Shown here: one piece after another, positions 1 to 8,520 of the stretch
Numbering within the stretch: position 1 is the first letter of the stretch
Layout of the letters: every line of letters starts with the position of its first letter
Origin: Verrucomicrobium sp. BvORR106
GTDB taxonomy: Bacteria; Verrucomicrobiota; Verrucomicrobiia; Verrucomicrobiales; Verrucomicrobiaceae
Assembly (NCBI RefSeq): GCF_000739655.1
Contig: NZ_BATR01000093.1
Coordinates: forward strand, 1-64,000
Direction: 5' to 3'
Length of the DNA stretch: 64,000 nt
Position numbers and translations under genes: made by a program
Notes under the pieces: generated by a model
The model's input: only the letters and a program-made list of their open reading frames with translations
Databases searched by the model: none
Told to the model about the DNA's origin: nothing

Positions 1-1299
1 AAGCTCGATAATGTGGGTGACGATCTCTGCGGGGAGATCCAGGGCAGGGCGGAAGCGGATGGAGCGCTCTCCGCAACGCAAGGCGAGCACTCCCACCTCA
101 AAGAGACCACGATGAAACTCATCACGCTCCTCCCGGGTGGGCAGGTCAAAGGCGATCATGAGTCCGCGGCCACGTACGGCAGTGATCATTGGCTCACGTT
201 CCGCCAGTGCTTCAAGGCTGCCCGTCAGGAGTTTGCCGACCCGTCGGGCATTCTCGAGCAAGTGGCGTTTCTCGATCAACCTCAGGAAGTGCGTGGCCCT
301 CACCATGTCCACGAGGCTGCCGCCCCAGGTGGAGTTGATCCTTCCCGAGAGCCGAAAGACATTGTCTGGCACCTGATCAAGCCGGGGGCCCGCCATCACG
401 CCGCAGGCCTGCGCCTTCTTGCCAAAGGCCAGCAGATCCGGCACCACCCGGAAGTGCTCGGCGCACCACATGCGGCCTGTCGTGCCCCCGCCCGTCTGGA
501 CTTCGTCGAAGATCAAGAGGACCTCATATTCATCACAGATACTGCGGAGGGTGCGTAACCACTCACCGCGGAAGTGGCGGTCTCCGCCCTCTCCTTGAAT
601 GGGCTCGATGATGATGGCGGCGATATCCGTTCCCTGCTGGTCCAGCAGCTTGCGCAGCTGTGAGGAGGTGCGCTCCTCTGTGGCCTCGGCCCGTGCGTTG
701 CGAAGATCGGGCGGCAGGCCGTAGTCCAGCGCGGGGGCTGGGAGCCGCGGCCAGTCGAACTTGGCAAAGTAGTCCGTCTTGACTGGGTCCGTGTTGGTGA
801 GACTCAGGGTGTAGCCGCTGCGTCCGTGGAAGGCTTTTTCAAAGTGAACGATGGCAGTGCCGCGCTCGCCCAGGCCAGCGGCGAGGTTGCGACGGACCTT
901 CCAGTCCATGGCGGCTTTGAGCGCGTTCTCCACGGCCAAGGCACCCCCTTCGATAAAGAAGTAACGCTCCAGAGGAGGAAGTCCCGCCAGGTCATGGAAG
1001 GCGCGGACGAACTTGGCGTACAGCATGGTGTACACATCTGAGTTCGCCGCCTTCACCCGGCTGGCGGTGAGGAGATCATGCTGGAAGGCATCCACATCCA
1101 GATCCGGGTGATTGAACCCCACCGGGAGGGAACCAAAACATCCATACAGATCCAGCAAGGATCTGCCGCTGGCCTGGTCCACCACCCAGCAACCGTGGCT
1201 CTTGTCGAAGTCCAAGACCACGCCGAAGCCGTCCAGAAGGACGTGTTCGCCCAGCTCGCGGAGAGCCTCCGCGGGCTTGTGAAGCCTGCGCGCACTCAT
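1..1299 (-). CDS. lat: L-lysine 6-transaminase-like class III aminotransferase (3' end cut by window edge)
   Basis: PLP-dependent class III aminotransferase. The frame starts at an ATG after a GGGAG-type ribosome site and stays open for 433 codons to the window edge, so only a few C-terminal residues should be missing. Visible motifs are FDEVQTG (about residues 264-270, the cofactor-ring Asp), and LLAFGKKAQACG (about 290-300), where one of the paired lysines 294/295 should hold PLP. The GKKxQ context and the FNHPDLD segment near residue 62 resemble lysine 6-aminotransferases (LAT, lysine to allysine/piperideine carboxylate) more than acetylornithine or GABA transaminases. No lysine-pathway genes are adjacent, so the substrate is inferred from family resemblance only. 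Cytoplasmic; no signal peptide. Confidence 0.8.
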   Translation of the reverse strand, partial: MSARRLHKPAEALRELGEHVLLDGFGVVLDFDKSHGCWVVDQASGRSLLDLYGCFGSLPVGFNHPDLDVDAFQHDLLTASRVKAANSDVYTMLYAKFVRAFHDLAGLPPLERYFFIEGGALAVENALKAAMDWKVRRNLAAGLGERGTAIVHFEKAFHGRSGYTLSLTNTDPVKTDYFAKFDWPRLPAPALDYGLPPDLRNARAEATEERTSSQLRKLLDQQGTDIAAIIIEPIQGEGGDRHFRGEWLRTLRSICDEYEVLLIFDEVQTGGGTTGRMWCAEHFRVVPDLLAFGKKAQACGVMAGPRLDQVPDNVFRLSGRINSTWGGSLVDMVRATHFLRLIEKRHLLENARRVGKLLTGSLEALAEREPMITAVRGRGLMIAFDLPTREERDEFHRGLFEVGVLALRCGERSIRFRPALDLPAEIVTHIIEL

Positions 1300-1361
1300 A
1301 ACTCCCGCATTATAGCGGAATGGCTCTACGGGGGCAAGCCCGGTAAAAAGCGGGGCTAGCG

Positions 1362-2747
1362 CTACTCGCGGCGGATCTTGGCGAGCACGGCAGGATCTGC
1401 GCCGATCCCTTCATGTGCAGCAGGGGAGGTTTCCCACCGGGAGCTCTCCTCACTGGACACGAGCTTCTGGAAGTCGCCAAAGGTGGCGGCGTTGAATGTC
1501 GTCTTGTCCATCTTCAAACTGTTGAGGTCGTAAACATTGGAGCCGCCTGTCCAGGTGGCGGTCGACCAGATCGCGATGTTTGGTTTGCGGGTGCCGGTGA
1601 CGATGCTCGACTGAAGACGGACGGAGGCGCCAGGAGTGGCGGTGACGTTCAACCCCTCAAAGGTGCAACGGTCTGCCTCAAACTTCCCGCGGGATCCAAG
1701 CCGTATTTCCTTGATCCCATCGGCCGTGCGGCGCAGGTGCAGATTCTTCACCCGGAGGCTGGCGGTCTTGCCTTCCGGCAGGCGACCTCCATCGAAGCTG
1801 AGCGCGGAGCTGGCGCTGCTTTCCACCAAGGCATTCTCCAGGGAGTGGTCAAGACCGATGAAAAAGAGATCATGCCCGATGCAGTCTTTGATGAACACAT
1901 TGCGGTAGTGCGTCACGCTCTCGCCCACGTCACAGAGACCGGTGGAATTCCCGATGCTGACAAAGCCGTTGATCTCACATTGCGCATCTTCGTGTGCGCT
2001 GAAGCCATCGTCTCCGCACTCGATGGAGGCGATGTTCTCGAACTTCAGACTGCGTTGGGCACCGTGGACGTTGAAGCCATCGTTCCACACGTGAGTGCTG
2101 GTGACGTTCTTTACCACGAGATGGGCACCACGCCCGGCCATGACGACGCCATTGCTGCGGGCTGGGTACCGGATGTTCGCGCTTCCCAGGTCCTGTCCTT
2201 CAGGCAGTTTGAGGTAGAAGGCATCCTCCGCTGCGATGTAGGTCCATTCCTTGGGCTGGAGTTCTTCGGGTTTCTTGAAGGGGGCGCTGGGCCCTTTCGA
2301 AGTGCGGCCCATGTGGTTCATCTTCCCATCCCACAGGAAGAACCAGCGACCTGCGATGGCGGGGCCCATGTTGGGCAGGATCTTCGTTTTGCGATAGAGA
2401 CCTTGCCCCAGCGATTCCCAGTCCGCAGCGAGCACGGGTTCGCTGCCATCGAGCACTGCGCCGTGGCCATCCACGGTGATGGGTTTGTCGGCTTCTCCCA
2501 TCTTCAAGGAAAGATCCAGGGACTCATGATAGGTGCCTGGGGCGAGGTTCAGTGTGTCACCGGGTTGGGCCAGGCGGACGCCTCGGGCGATGGTTTTCAC
2601 GGGCTGGGTGATGCCATCATGAGTGTCCAGACCGGTTTGAGGATTGACCTGCAACTGCCTGCCGACGGCGGAGGGCTCTGCAAGCAACGGGCTGGCACCG
2701 AGGGCGGGACAGAGCAGGAGGGGGAGAAGGCGGGCAATCCGGGGCAT
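1362..2747 (-). CDS. Secreted right-handed parallel beta-helix protein
   Basis: About 461 residues. The chosen ATG gives a clean signal peptide (MPRIARLLPLLLCPALG, then cleavage near ASPLLAEP); an in-frame ATG 54 bases upstream would put 18 unlikely residues before it. The mature start (VNPQTGLDTHDG, then KTIARGVRLAQPGDTLNLAPGTY) is the usual opening of DUF1565/pectate-lyase-like beta-helix proteins. After it come repeated short beta strands with Asn and Asp turns (VVKNVTSTHVWNDGFNVHG, CGDDGFSAHEDA). Such proteins bind or cleave polysaccharides, but I cannot identify catalytic residues. It is divergent from the agarase-like hydrolase at 2882, and a joint role in polysaccharide use is plausible. 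Function beyond the fold is not established. Confidence 0.75.
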   Translation of the reverse strand: MPRIARLLPLLLCPALGASPLLAEPSAVGRQLQVNPQTGLDTHDGITQPVKTIARGVRLAQPGDTLNLAPGTYHESLDLSLKMGEADKPITVDGHGAVLDGSEPVLAADWESLGQGLYRKTKILPNMGPAIAGRWFFLWDGKMNHMGRTSKGPSAPFKKPEELQPKEWTYIAAEDAFYLKLPEGQDLGSANIRYPARSNGVVMAGRGAHLVVKNVTSTHVWNDGFNVHGAQRSLKFENIASIECGDDGFSAHEDAQCEINGFVSIGNSTGLCDVGESVTHYRNVFIKDCIGHDLFFIGLDHSLENALVESSASSALSFDGGRLPEGKTASLRVKNLHLRRTADGIKEIRLGSRGKFEADRCTFEGLNVTATPGASVRLQSSIVTGTRKPNIAIWSTATWTGGSNVYDLNSLKMDKTTFNAATFGDFQKLVSSEESSRWETSPAAHEGIGADPAVLAKIRRE

Positions 2748-2881
2748 GGCGAATTCCCAACTAAGGACGTGGGCGGGGTAATCTTTCGCGGCAATCACCA
2801 TCGGTGGCGCGCGGCGTCATTTGACTTGCGGGGTACGAAGGGCCGTGGTGAGATGCCCGCGCCGTCAACCGAGCCACTGCC

Positions 2882-5032
2882 ATGCATCGTTCCCTCGCCA
2901 CGTTTCTCATCTGGACCGCCCTCAGCGGTAGCGCCGCTTACAGCGCCAGCTTCAAGTTTGTCAATGAAGGCCTGGAGATTGACGCAGGCAATCTGGGAAG
3001 GCTGACTCTGGAGTATCCTCAGCTGCTGGATGCCGGAAACCAGCCCCTTCACAAGGTGGTGGAAACAACCATCAGTGGCAAGACTGTGAAGCTCCGCTAT
3101 GTAGGCGGTGGCGTGGCCGAGGTGACACTGGGCAATGACGGAAAGCTTTCCTGCAAGGTGACCCAGATCCCGGCCGATGTGAAAAACATCGGCACCTCCC
3201 TGCAACTGCCGATTGCTTACAACCAAGGTGGTTCGTGGAAAATGGGCGGCAAGTCCGGCGAGTTCCCCAAATCCAAGCCTGCCAGTCCGCATCTTTATCA
3301 GGGGCATGCTCCGGAACTGGCGTTGACCAACTATGAGGGCAGAAAACTGACGGTGCAGGTGCCGGACAACAGCTTTCTGCAACTGTCTGACAATCGCGAA
3401 TGGAACTGGTCGATTTTCCATTGGCACAGCTTCACTCCCTATGACGCGAACAAGCCGGAGTTCGTGTATGAGATTGCGGAGACAGGACCGGCGGGGGTGA
3501 CAAAGCCTCTGGTGGATAGCTTTGGCCAGTCCACCCGTGAGGAGTGGTCCGACAAGGTGAAGAGTCTGGAAGAACTGAAGGCGGATGTGGTGGCCGAGAA
3601 GAAGTACTACGACAGCCTGACTCCACCCAAGAGGGATGAATTCGGCGGCCTCCTGGGGAGCAAGGAAAAGCTTGGTCTTAAGGCGACAGGCTTCTTTCAT
3701 GTGGAGAAGAAAGGGGATCGCTCGATTCTGGTGAACCCGGTGGGCAATGCCTTCTTCCATCTGGGGCTGTGTGTCGTGAATCCCAATGACGACTACACCC
3801 TGGTGAAGGGGCGTGAGGCGGCGTATGAATGGCTGCCGAAACCGGAGGGTGAGTACGCCTCGGTATTCCGTCCGGGAAGCAACGGGACGATTCTTTCCTA
3901 CCACCTGATCAACCAAGTGAGGAAGTATGGCGAACCGTACACGGATGAGAGCTACACCGCGCGGATGATCGCCCGCATGAAGCAATGGGGTTTCAACTCC
4001 ATTGGCGCCTTTTCCTCGGGGGGCGACAAAGCCCGGGCCACGGCAAAGTTTCCGACCGTCGCGCATCTGCCCATCAATGTGTGGGAGGGCGTACCGCGGA
4101 TCTCAGGCATTCATGAGACGTTTGACCCGTTCGATGAAAAAACACGCGCTGCGATCGAGACCAACATGGCCCGCGAGCTTCCGGCCAAGGCGCAGGACCC
4201 GTTGATCATCGGGTACTTCATCGTGAATGAGCCCATCTATGAGCAAATTCCCCATGTGGTGCCTTCCCTGAAGGGCAGTGAGCATGCCTGCAAGCGTGAG
4301 CTGGTGAAGTGGCTCCAGAACAAGTACCAGTCCATAGGGGCCTTCAACAAAGCTTGGGAAGCCAACGCTGCCTCGTTTGATGCGCTGCTGGACGTGGGGC
4401 TGACGATGACTGCTGCAGCGGCCAAGGCAGATGCCCAGGCCTTTGCCACGCACTTTCTGGATGAATACCTGAAGCTGGTGAAAACCGCCTTTCGCAAGCA
4501 TGATCCGAATCACCTGCTCATCGGGAGCCGCCTCCAACCGGGCACGATCAGCCACGAGTGGATCTGCCGGGCCATGGGGCCTCATCTGGATGTGATGTCC
4601 TATAACTACTACACCTATGGTGTGGACAAGGACCACCTGCGCAAGGTCCATGAATGGACCGGGGGGCTGCCCATCATGCTGAGCGAGTTCTTCTGGTCCT
4701 CACCCAAGGACAGCGGCCTGGATGGAGGACGTGAGGTGGGGAGCCAGCAGGAGCGAGGTCTGATGTACCGCAATTATGTGGAGCAGAGCGCCGCGCTAGG
4801 GTTCGTGATTGGCGCGGAATGGTTCACGCTGGTGGACCAGTCGGTGACAGGTCGGTGGTTCTCGGGCTTCGATGGGGAGCGTTCCAACTCCGGCGTCATC
4901 TCGGTGACAGATCGTCCCTGGAAGCCGTTGCTGGAGGAGATGATGAAGACGAACTACGACATTTACCGCGTGTGGTTTGGCGAGCGGGAGCCGTTTTCGT
5001 ATTCCATTCCCGGAAAGCGACTGGTGAAGTGA
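2882..5032 (+). CDS. Secreted agarase-like glycoside hydrolase (clan A TIM barrel)
   Basis: 716 residues with an N-terminal signal peptide (MHRSLATFLIWTALSGSAAYS). The first 260 residues look like a beta-sandwich carbohydrate-binding region. The rest looks like a (beta/alpha)8 barrel, starting around PVGNAFFHLGLCVVNPND and RMKQWGFNSIGAFS. Two glutamates fit the clan A retaining mechanism: Glu near 449 in YFIVNEPIYEQIP (acid/base, NEP motif) and Glu near 601 in MLSEFFW (nucleophile). The pattern resembles beta-agarases and GH42/GH50-like enzymes found in Verrucomicrobia and Planctomycetes. The exact GH family and substrate cannot be fixed by eye. Together with the beta-helix protein, sulfatase and SGNH esterase nearby it suggests breakdown of a decorated, possibly sulfated, polysaccharide. 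Confidence 0.75.
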   Translation: MHRSLATFLIWTALSGSAAYSASFKFVNEGLEIDAGNLGRLTLEYPQLLDAGNQPLHKVVETTISGKTVKLRYVGGGVAEVTLGNDGKLSCKVTQIPADVKNIGTSLQLPIAYNQGGSWKMGGKSGEFPKSKPASPHLYQGHAPELALTNYEGRKLTVQVPDNSFLQLSDNREWNWSIFHWHSFTPYDANKPEFVYEIAETGPAGVTKPLVDSFGQSTREEWSDKVKSLEELKADVVAEKKYYDSLTPPKRDEFGGLLGSKEKLGLKATGFFHVEKKGDRSILVNPVGNAFFHLGLCVVNPNDDYTLVKGREAAYEWLPKPEGEYASVFRPGSNGTILSYHLINQVRKYGEPYTDESYTARMIARMKQWGFNSIGAFSSGGDKARATAKFPTVAHLPINVWEGVPRISGIHETFDPFDEKTRAAIETNMARELPAKAQDPLIIGYFIVNEPIYEQIPHVVPSLKGSEHACKRELVKWLQNKYQSIGAFNKAWEANAASFDALLDVGLTMTAAAAKADAQAFATHFLDEYLKLVKTAFRKHDPNHLLIGSRLQPGTISHEWICRAMGPHLDVMSYNYYTYGVDKDHLRKVHEWTGGLPIMLSEFFWSSPKDSGLDGGREVGSQQERGLMYRNYVEQSAALGFVIGAEWFTLVDQSVTGRWFSGFDGERSNSGVISVTDRPWKPLLEEMMKTNYDIYRVWFGEREPFSYSIPGKRLVK

Positions 5033-5050
5033 TCGTCAGGAATTGAATTG

Positions 5051-5120
5051 AAGTTCTTCCTCGAAGAGGATGGGGCCACAAGCCCAATGTTGGCGAGCTT
5101 CCAGCGAGCCTACATTGGGT
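5051..5120 (+). repeat. 70-bp structured dispersed repeat, copy A
   Basis: The segment begins AAGTTCTTCCTCGAAGAGGA and ends CCTACATTGGGT. It matches, in reverse complement, the segment at 47117-47186 over its full 70 bases without gaps, with about 11 differences. It can fold into a small TCCTC-GAA-GAGGA hairpin, a GGGC/GCCC hairpin, and a larger stem CCCAATGT/ACATTGGG. In the other copy that stem is CCCGACGT/ACGTCGGG, so two base pairs changed on both sides together. Confidence 0.8.
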
Positions 5121-5534
5121 GCCGTTCGAGGATGATAGTCAGGTGGGGAAGCCGACAGCATCTGCTTTTCCTCCTACCGTCTCCGCCGCCTGACGTTCCC
5201 GGCAAGATGCCGCGAACAGCATGCAAGATGCGTGCGCTCCCCGAGCTTCCCCTGGATAGAACATTTTCAGAAATCGTCAGGCCGCGTGTCACAACCCATG
5301 TTCGCTTGGTAGGCACTTTCATCTTCGAATCACCTCCGTGAATTTCTGAAATTTGCTATCGACATTCCTACTCGATTTTCTTAAAGTATAAGTGGTGTGA
5401 TTGCCGGAGAGGTAAAAGAAAGGACGGAGCGGAAGCTTTGATCCTGGAAAAAAATCGCGGACGGGAGGAAATCTTCCCAAATGTCGCGACCTCCGGCAAC
5501 CACACCCTTTCTTTTTTGGGGCGGCAAGGAGACG

Positions 5535-5570
5535 AAAAAGTCCGCCACCAGAATGCTTCCAGTGGCGGAC
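5535..5570 (-). terminator. Rho-independent terminator of the SGNH gene
   Basis: On the minus strand a perfect 9-bp stem GTCCGCCAC/GTGGCGGAC with a 13-base loop is followed directly by TTTTT. It lies 44 bases beyond the stop of the double-SGNH gene that ends at 5614, as expected for its intrinsic terminator. Confidence 0.8.
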
Positions 5571-5613
5571 AGGGATGTGATTAAGGGGCGTTGATGATTG
5601 CTCTCCGCAGCTC

Positions 5614-7566
5614 TCAAGGAGCAAAGAACTTCTGCATGAGGCGGCCCAGAATTTGGCTGCCGCGGGCATTGGCGTGGACCACATCACGCTTGAAGGAGTC
5701 CGTGGCATAGCCGCTGGACTTGATGTATTCCCACCAGGGGGCGGTCATATCAAAGAAACCGCACTTCTCCTCTTGGGCGAGCTTCTGTAGATTGGCGCGA
5801 TAGGGGTAAGCTTTCGCGTCTGGTTTTAGAGTGTAGTTCTGCAGCATGGCGCTGTTGTTGGACCCGAAGGTGGGAGGGAGCAGCAGGACTTCCAAGTTGG
5901 GCAGCTTGGCCCGGCTCTGGTGAATGACAGACCGGATGGCTTCAATGTCATCGCGCTGGCTGATGCCGCCGATGACGAGCAGATCCGGATTGTGCTGGAT
6001 GACGTAGCTCTCCACGCGGTTTTCATCTTTGTACCACCAGCAGCCGGTGGAACCGCGGAGGCTGAGCACTTTCTTGATGCTGCTCTTGGGATAGTCCCGT
6101 TGCATGAGCAGTTCGAAGTTGGATGCTGAGGTGTCACCGATGATGCTGTCACCGAGCAACACCATGGTGAAGGAGGGACCGTTGGCGAGCTTTTCCCGGG
6201 TCTTCTCCAGATTCGTCCAGCGGTCTTCCGGGGCGGTCCAGGTGACTGGTTTCATCGTGGCATAGATGTTGTCGATGCGCTTCAGCGGATCGATCCCAGC
6301 GTTGGGATCGTTCACGGTGCCGTCCACCAGGAACCAGCCTAACCGGGTGTAGATGTCCTTGCTGCCTTCCGGCTTGTCGGCGGCGATGCGGATTTTGATT
6401 TCGTGCTCTTTGGAGGGATCAAGGTTTTGCGCCAGCGGGGTGGCGTGGGGACGGGCGTAGGTGAGGCAGTACTTGTCGAAGTTTACCTTCTTCTGCCAGT
6501 CGCCTCCGTTGAGGGAGAACTCGAGGTTTCCAGTGTCCGGGCCGATGATGTCATAGATGCCGACCTGGGATCCTTTGAACTTGAAGGAGATGGTGGAGCC
6601 CGGTTTGTTGCTCACGGCCAGGTGGGGAATCTGGCTGGCGGAACTCAGCTGCCAGCCGAGCCAGCCTTCGTCCAGGGTGGTCCAGTCATAGGAAACTAGC
6701 TTCGCCTTCTCCATGGCCTGGGGCGAGAGTGGAGCGGGCACCTTGCTGTTTACCACGGTGGCGGACGGCGATGTGGTGAAGACCTGACTGAAGAAAGGCT
6801 TCAAGGCTTCGAGATAGAGGGCATAGCCAGCGTCCGTCGGGTGAACGTTGTCCTTGGCGAAGGCCTCCATAGTCATGCGACCGCTGAGGATCTCTTCCGC
6901 GCCCCGTTTGGCCATGACAACACTGGGGATGCCATAGTGGGCAGCCACCTTCTCATGGTACTGCATGGTGGGCGGCAGTTTGCCCGCCTTGAGATCATCC
7001 AGGTGCCCTTTGACCAGGGTGTACACAAACAGGATGTCGGGCTTGGAAGGTGTATTCAAACGCAGCTGCCGGACAATGCCCTCCATGCTGGCGATGACTT
7101 CAGCTTCCGGAGCGCCGCCATCGTTGACCGCGAACTCCACAATGACGAGATGAGGGCGCTGGTAGCCGACATCATTCCAGCAGCGGAAGGCACCCAGCCA
7201 TGAGCCCGTGCCGCCGATGGCGGCATTGTAGGGAGTGAATCGCGTATCGGGATGCTGCTGCTTCAGCCACGTGTGCAGGAGTTCGCGGTAACAAAACTGG
7301 GGCTTGCTCGATCCAGCGCCTGCCGTGATGGAGCCGCCGAAGTAGGAGACGCGCACCTCCTCCTTGTTGGCGACCATGCGGGCAAAATTGGGCAGGCCGT
7401 CGCGCATCGTGAAGGCGGGGATGCTGGCCAGGGCAGCCAGTTCCGCTTGAGTGGCAGGGGCTGATGCAGGCGCGGGCGTGGCGGGTGCCTGAGCCCGGAG
7501 GTCGGCACTGCAGAGGGGAAGCAGAGCCGCGCAGGCAAGAGTGATCGGGAGATACGAATGGGACAT
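5614..7566 (-). CDS. Secreted double SGNH/GDSL-hydrolase protein
   Basis: About 650 residues. The ATG at 7566 starts a signal peptide (MSHSYLPITLACAALLPLCSADLRAQ); a TTG 36 bases upstream lies inside a terminator hairpin and is rejected. The first SGNH domain shows FGGSITAG (nucleophile Ser near 79), IGGTGSW, EFAVND and DNVHPTDAGY, so blocks I, II, III and V are all present. A beta-sandwich-like middle follows (about 290-430). A second SGNH domain starts near 470 with LLGDSIIGD, RGSTGCWW and DVVHANARG; its block III reads GGISQRDD with no clear Asn, so its activity is less certain. Members of the superfamily deacetylate polysaccharides or cleave esters, and the nearby hydrolase and sulfatase fit that. 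The substrate is unknown. Confidence 0.8.
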   Translation of the reverse strand: MSHSYLPITLACAALLPLCSADLRAQAPATPAPASAPATQAELAALASIPAFTMRDGLPNFARMVANKEEVRVSYFGGSITAGAGSSKPQFCYRELLHTWLKQQHPDTRFTPYNAAIGGTGSWLGAFRCWNDVGYQRPHLVIVEFAVNDGGAPEAEVIASMEGIVRQLRLNTPSKPDILFVYTLVKGHLDDLKAGKLPPTMQYHEKVAAHYGIPSVVMAKRGAEEILSGRMTMEAFAKDNVHPTDAGYALYLEALKPFFSQVFTTSPSATVVNSKVPAPLSPQAMEKAKLVSYDWTTLDEGWLGWQLSSASQIPHLAVSNKPGSTISFKFKGSQVGIYDIIGPDTGNLEFSLNGGDWQKKVNFDKYCLTYARPHATPLAQNLDPSKEHEIKIRIAADKPEGSKDIYTRLGWFLVDGTVNDPNAGIDPLKRIDNIYATMKPVTWTAPEDRWTNLEKTREKLANGPSFTMVLLGDSIIGDTSASNFELLMQRDYPKSSIKKVLSLRGSTGCWWYKDENRVESYVIQHNPDLLVIGGISQRDDIEAIRSVIHQSRAKLPNLEVLLLPPTFGSNNSAMLQNYTLKPDAKAYPYRANLQKLAQEEKCGFFDMTAPWWEYIKSSGYATDSFKRDVVHANARGSQILGRLMQKFFAP

Positions 7567-7600
7567 GGGACGGGGGAGGAAGAGGGGGCTGGGCCGGATC

Positions 7601-7637
7601 AAAAAGTGGGGCTTCAGTTTCCTGAAGCCCCACTTTT
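7601..7637 (-). terminator. Rho-independent terminator of the ThuA gene (symmetrical)
   Basis: A perfect 16-bp stem, GTGGGGCTTCAG and its complement flanked by A-run and T-run, with a 4-base TTTC loop. Read on the minus strand, it comes about 30 bases after the stop of the ThuA gene at 7669 and ends in TTTTT, before the SGNH gene begins. The flanking A and T runs pair, so it could work in either direction. Confidence 0.85.
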
Positions 7638-7668
7638 CACTTTTGACGAATAACTTTTCAATCAGCAG

Positions 7669-8487
7669 TTACTTCTGCTGGGACTCGTAGCCGGGGAGCG
7701 GCTTGCCCTTGTCATCGAGTTTGCCGCAGGCCCAGAGGAGTCCGCGGGCGACGAGGTCCAGGAAAACAGGGTCTTCCATGGTGGCGTTGCCGTGGCCGAG
7801 GGTGGTGCCGAAGACCTTGCCCTTGCCGTAGGTATTCACCCAGATGACGGCGTGGTCTTTCTTGGTCTCTTCACCGTAGGCCTGGGCCAGGGGGACGAAG
7901 TTCTCCCAGAGCTTCTCGTTCTTGTAGAGTTCATCCGCCTTGTTGAGCCACTCCTTGGGGAAGCCCTGCATCACAGGATGCTCGGCATTCACCGTCTTCA
8001 CCAGGAGGTCCCGGTTCTTTTCATGGCTCATGCTGGTCTGGCCCAGCGCCTTGCGCCATTCGTCCGTCTTCGCGGCACGGTAGCTGTGGGTGGAGCAGTG
8101 CAGCATGACAGCGGGTACGCCATCGAAGTGAGGCTTGGCGATGCGCTCGACAAAGGCCACGTCATCCACGGCGCCGAAGCACTCGTTGTGCAGGATGAGG
8201 TCATATCCCTTGGCCCAGTCATCTTTTTCATAGATGCTCACCTTGTGGTTGCGGGCATCCTTGGCTTTCGGGTCCGGGCCCTCATGCACGATGGTGAACT
8301 CCACATTGGCGCGGGAGCTCAACCCCTCAGCCAGAATGCGTTTCTGGTTCTCGTAGTCATGGCAGCAACCGCCTGTGACCATGAGGACACGCAGGGGCTT
8401 GGGTTTTTCCTTGGGGGCCTCTGCCGCCCAGATGCCGAGGCCGGTGGCTACGGCCACCAGTGCGGGAAGAAACAGACGTCGTTTCAT
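7669..8487 (-). CDS. ThuA-domain secreted protein (copy 1)
   Basis: 272 residues with an N-terminal signal peptide (MKRRLFLPALVAVATGLGIWAAEA). The ThuA fold, a class I glutamine amidotransferase-like alpha/beta sandwich, fills the rest: VLMVTGGCCHDYENQ near residue 34, LHNECFG near 99, PAVMLHCSTHSYR near 125 and TTLGHGNATMEDP near 228. ThuA was named from a trehalose-utilisation operon, but in Planctomycetes and Verrucomicrobia these secreted versions are numerous and their reaction is not known. It lies 33 bases downstream of a close paralogue (8521-9384) in the same direction, so the two form a tandem pair, closed by the terminator at 7601-7637. Confidence 0.85.
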   Translation of the reverse strand: MKRRLFLPALVAVATGLGIWAAEAPKEKPKPLRVLMVTGGCCHDYENQKRILAEGLSSRANVEFTIVHEGPDPKAKDARNHKVSIYEKDDWAKGYDLILHNECFGAVDDVAFVERIAKPHFDGVPAVMLHCSTHSYRAAKTDEWRKALGQTSMSHEKNRDLLVKTVNAEHPVMQGFPKEWLNKADELYKNEKLWENFVPLAQAYGEETKKDHAVIWVNTYGKGKVFGTTLGHGNATMEDPVFLDLVARGLLWACGKLDDKGKPLPGYESQQK

Positions 8488-8520
8488 AGATATGAAAACT
8501 TGGAACGGATCATTTCAAAC

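Larger units (their letters stand above)
5033..5613. other. Intergenic region with a structured repeat and a terminator
   Basis: A 581-bp gap between two convergent secreted-enzyme genes. It holds a 70-bp structured repeat near its left end (5051-5120) and a terminator hairpin near its right end (5535-5570). The frames in between lack a ribosome site, a recognisable domain or normal codon use, so I call no gene. The middle (about 5340-5460) is A+T richer than the surroundings. Confidence 0.6.

Noticed and set aside
1413-3005. 530-codon plus-strand frame opposite the beta-helix gene
   Set aside because: Shadow frame overlapping both the beta-helix gene and the start of the hydrolase; no domain.
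2795-4066. A 423-codon open frame on the minus strand opposite the agarase-like gene
   Set aside because: It mirrors the codon pattern of the plus-strand gene, has low-complexity sequence and no recognisable domain; the plus-strand frame has a signal peptide and catalytic motifs.
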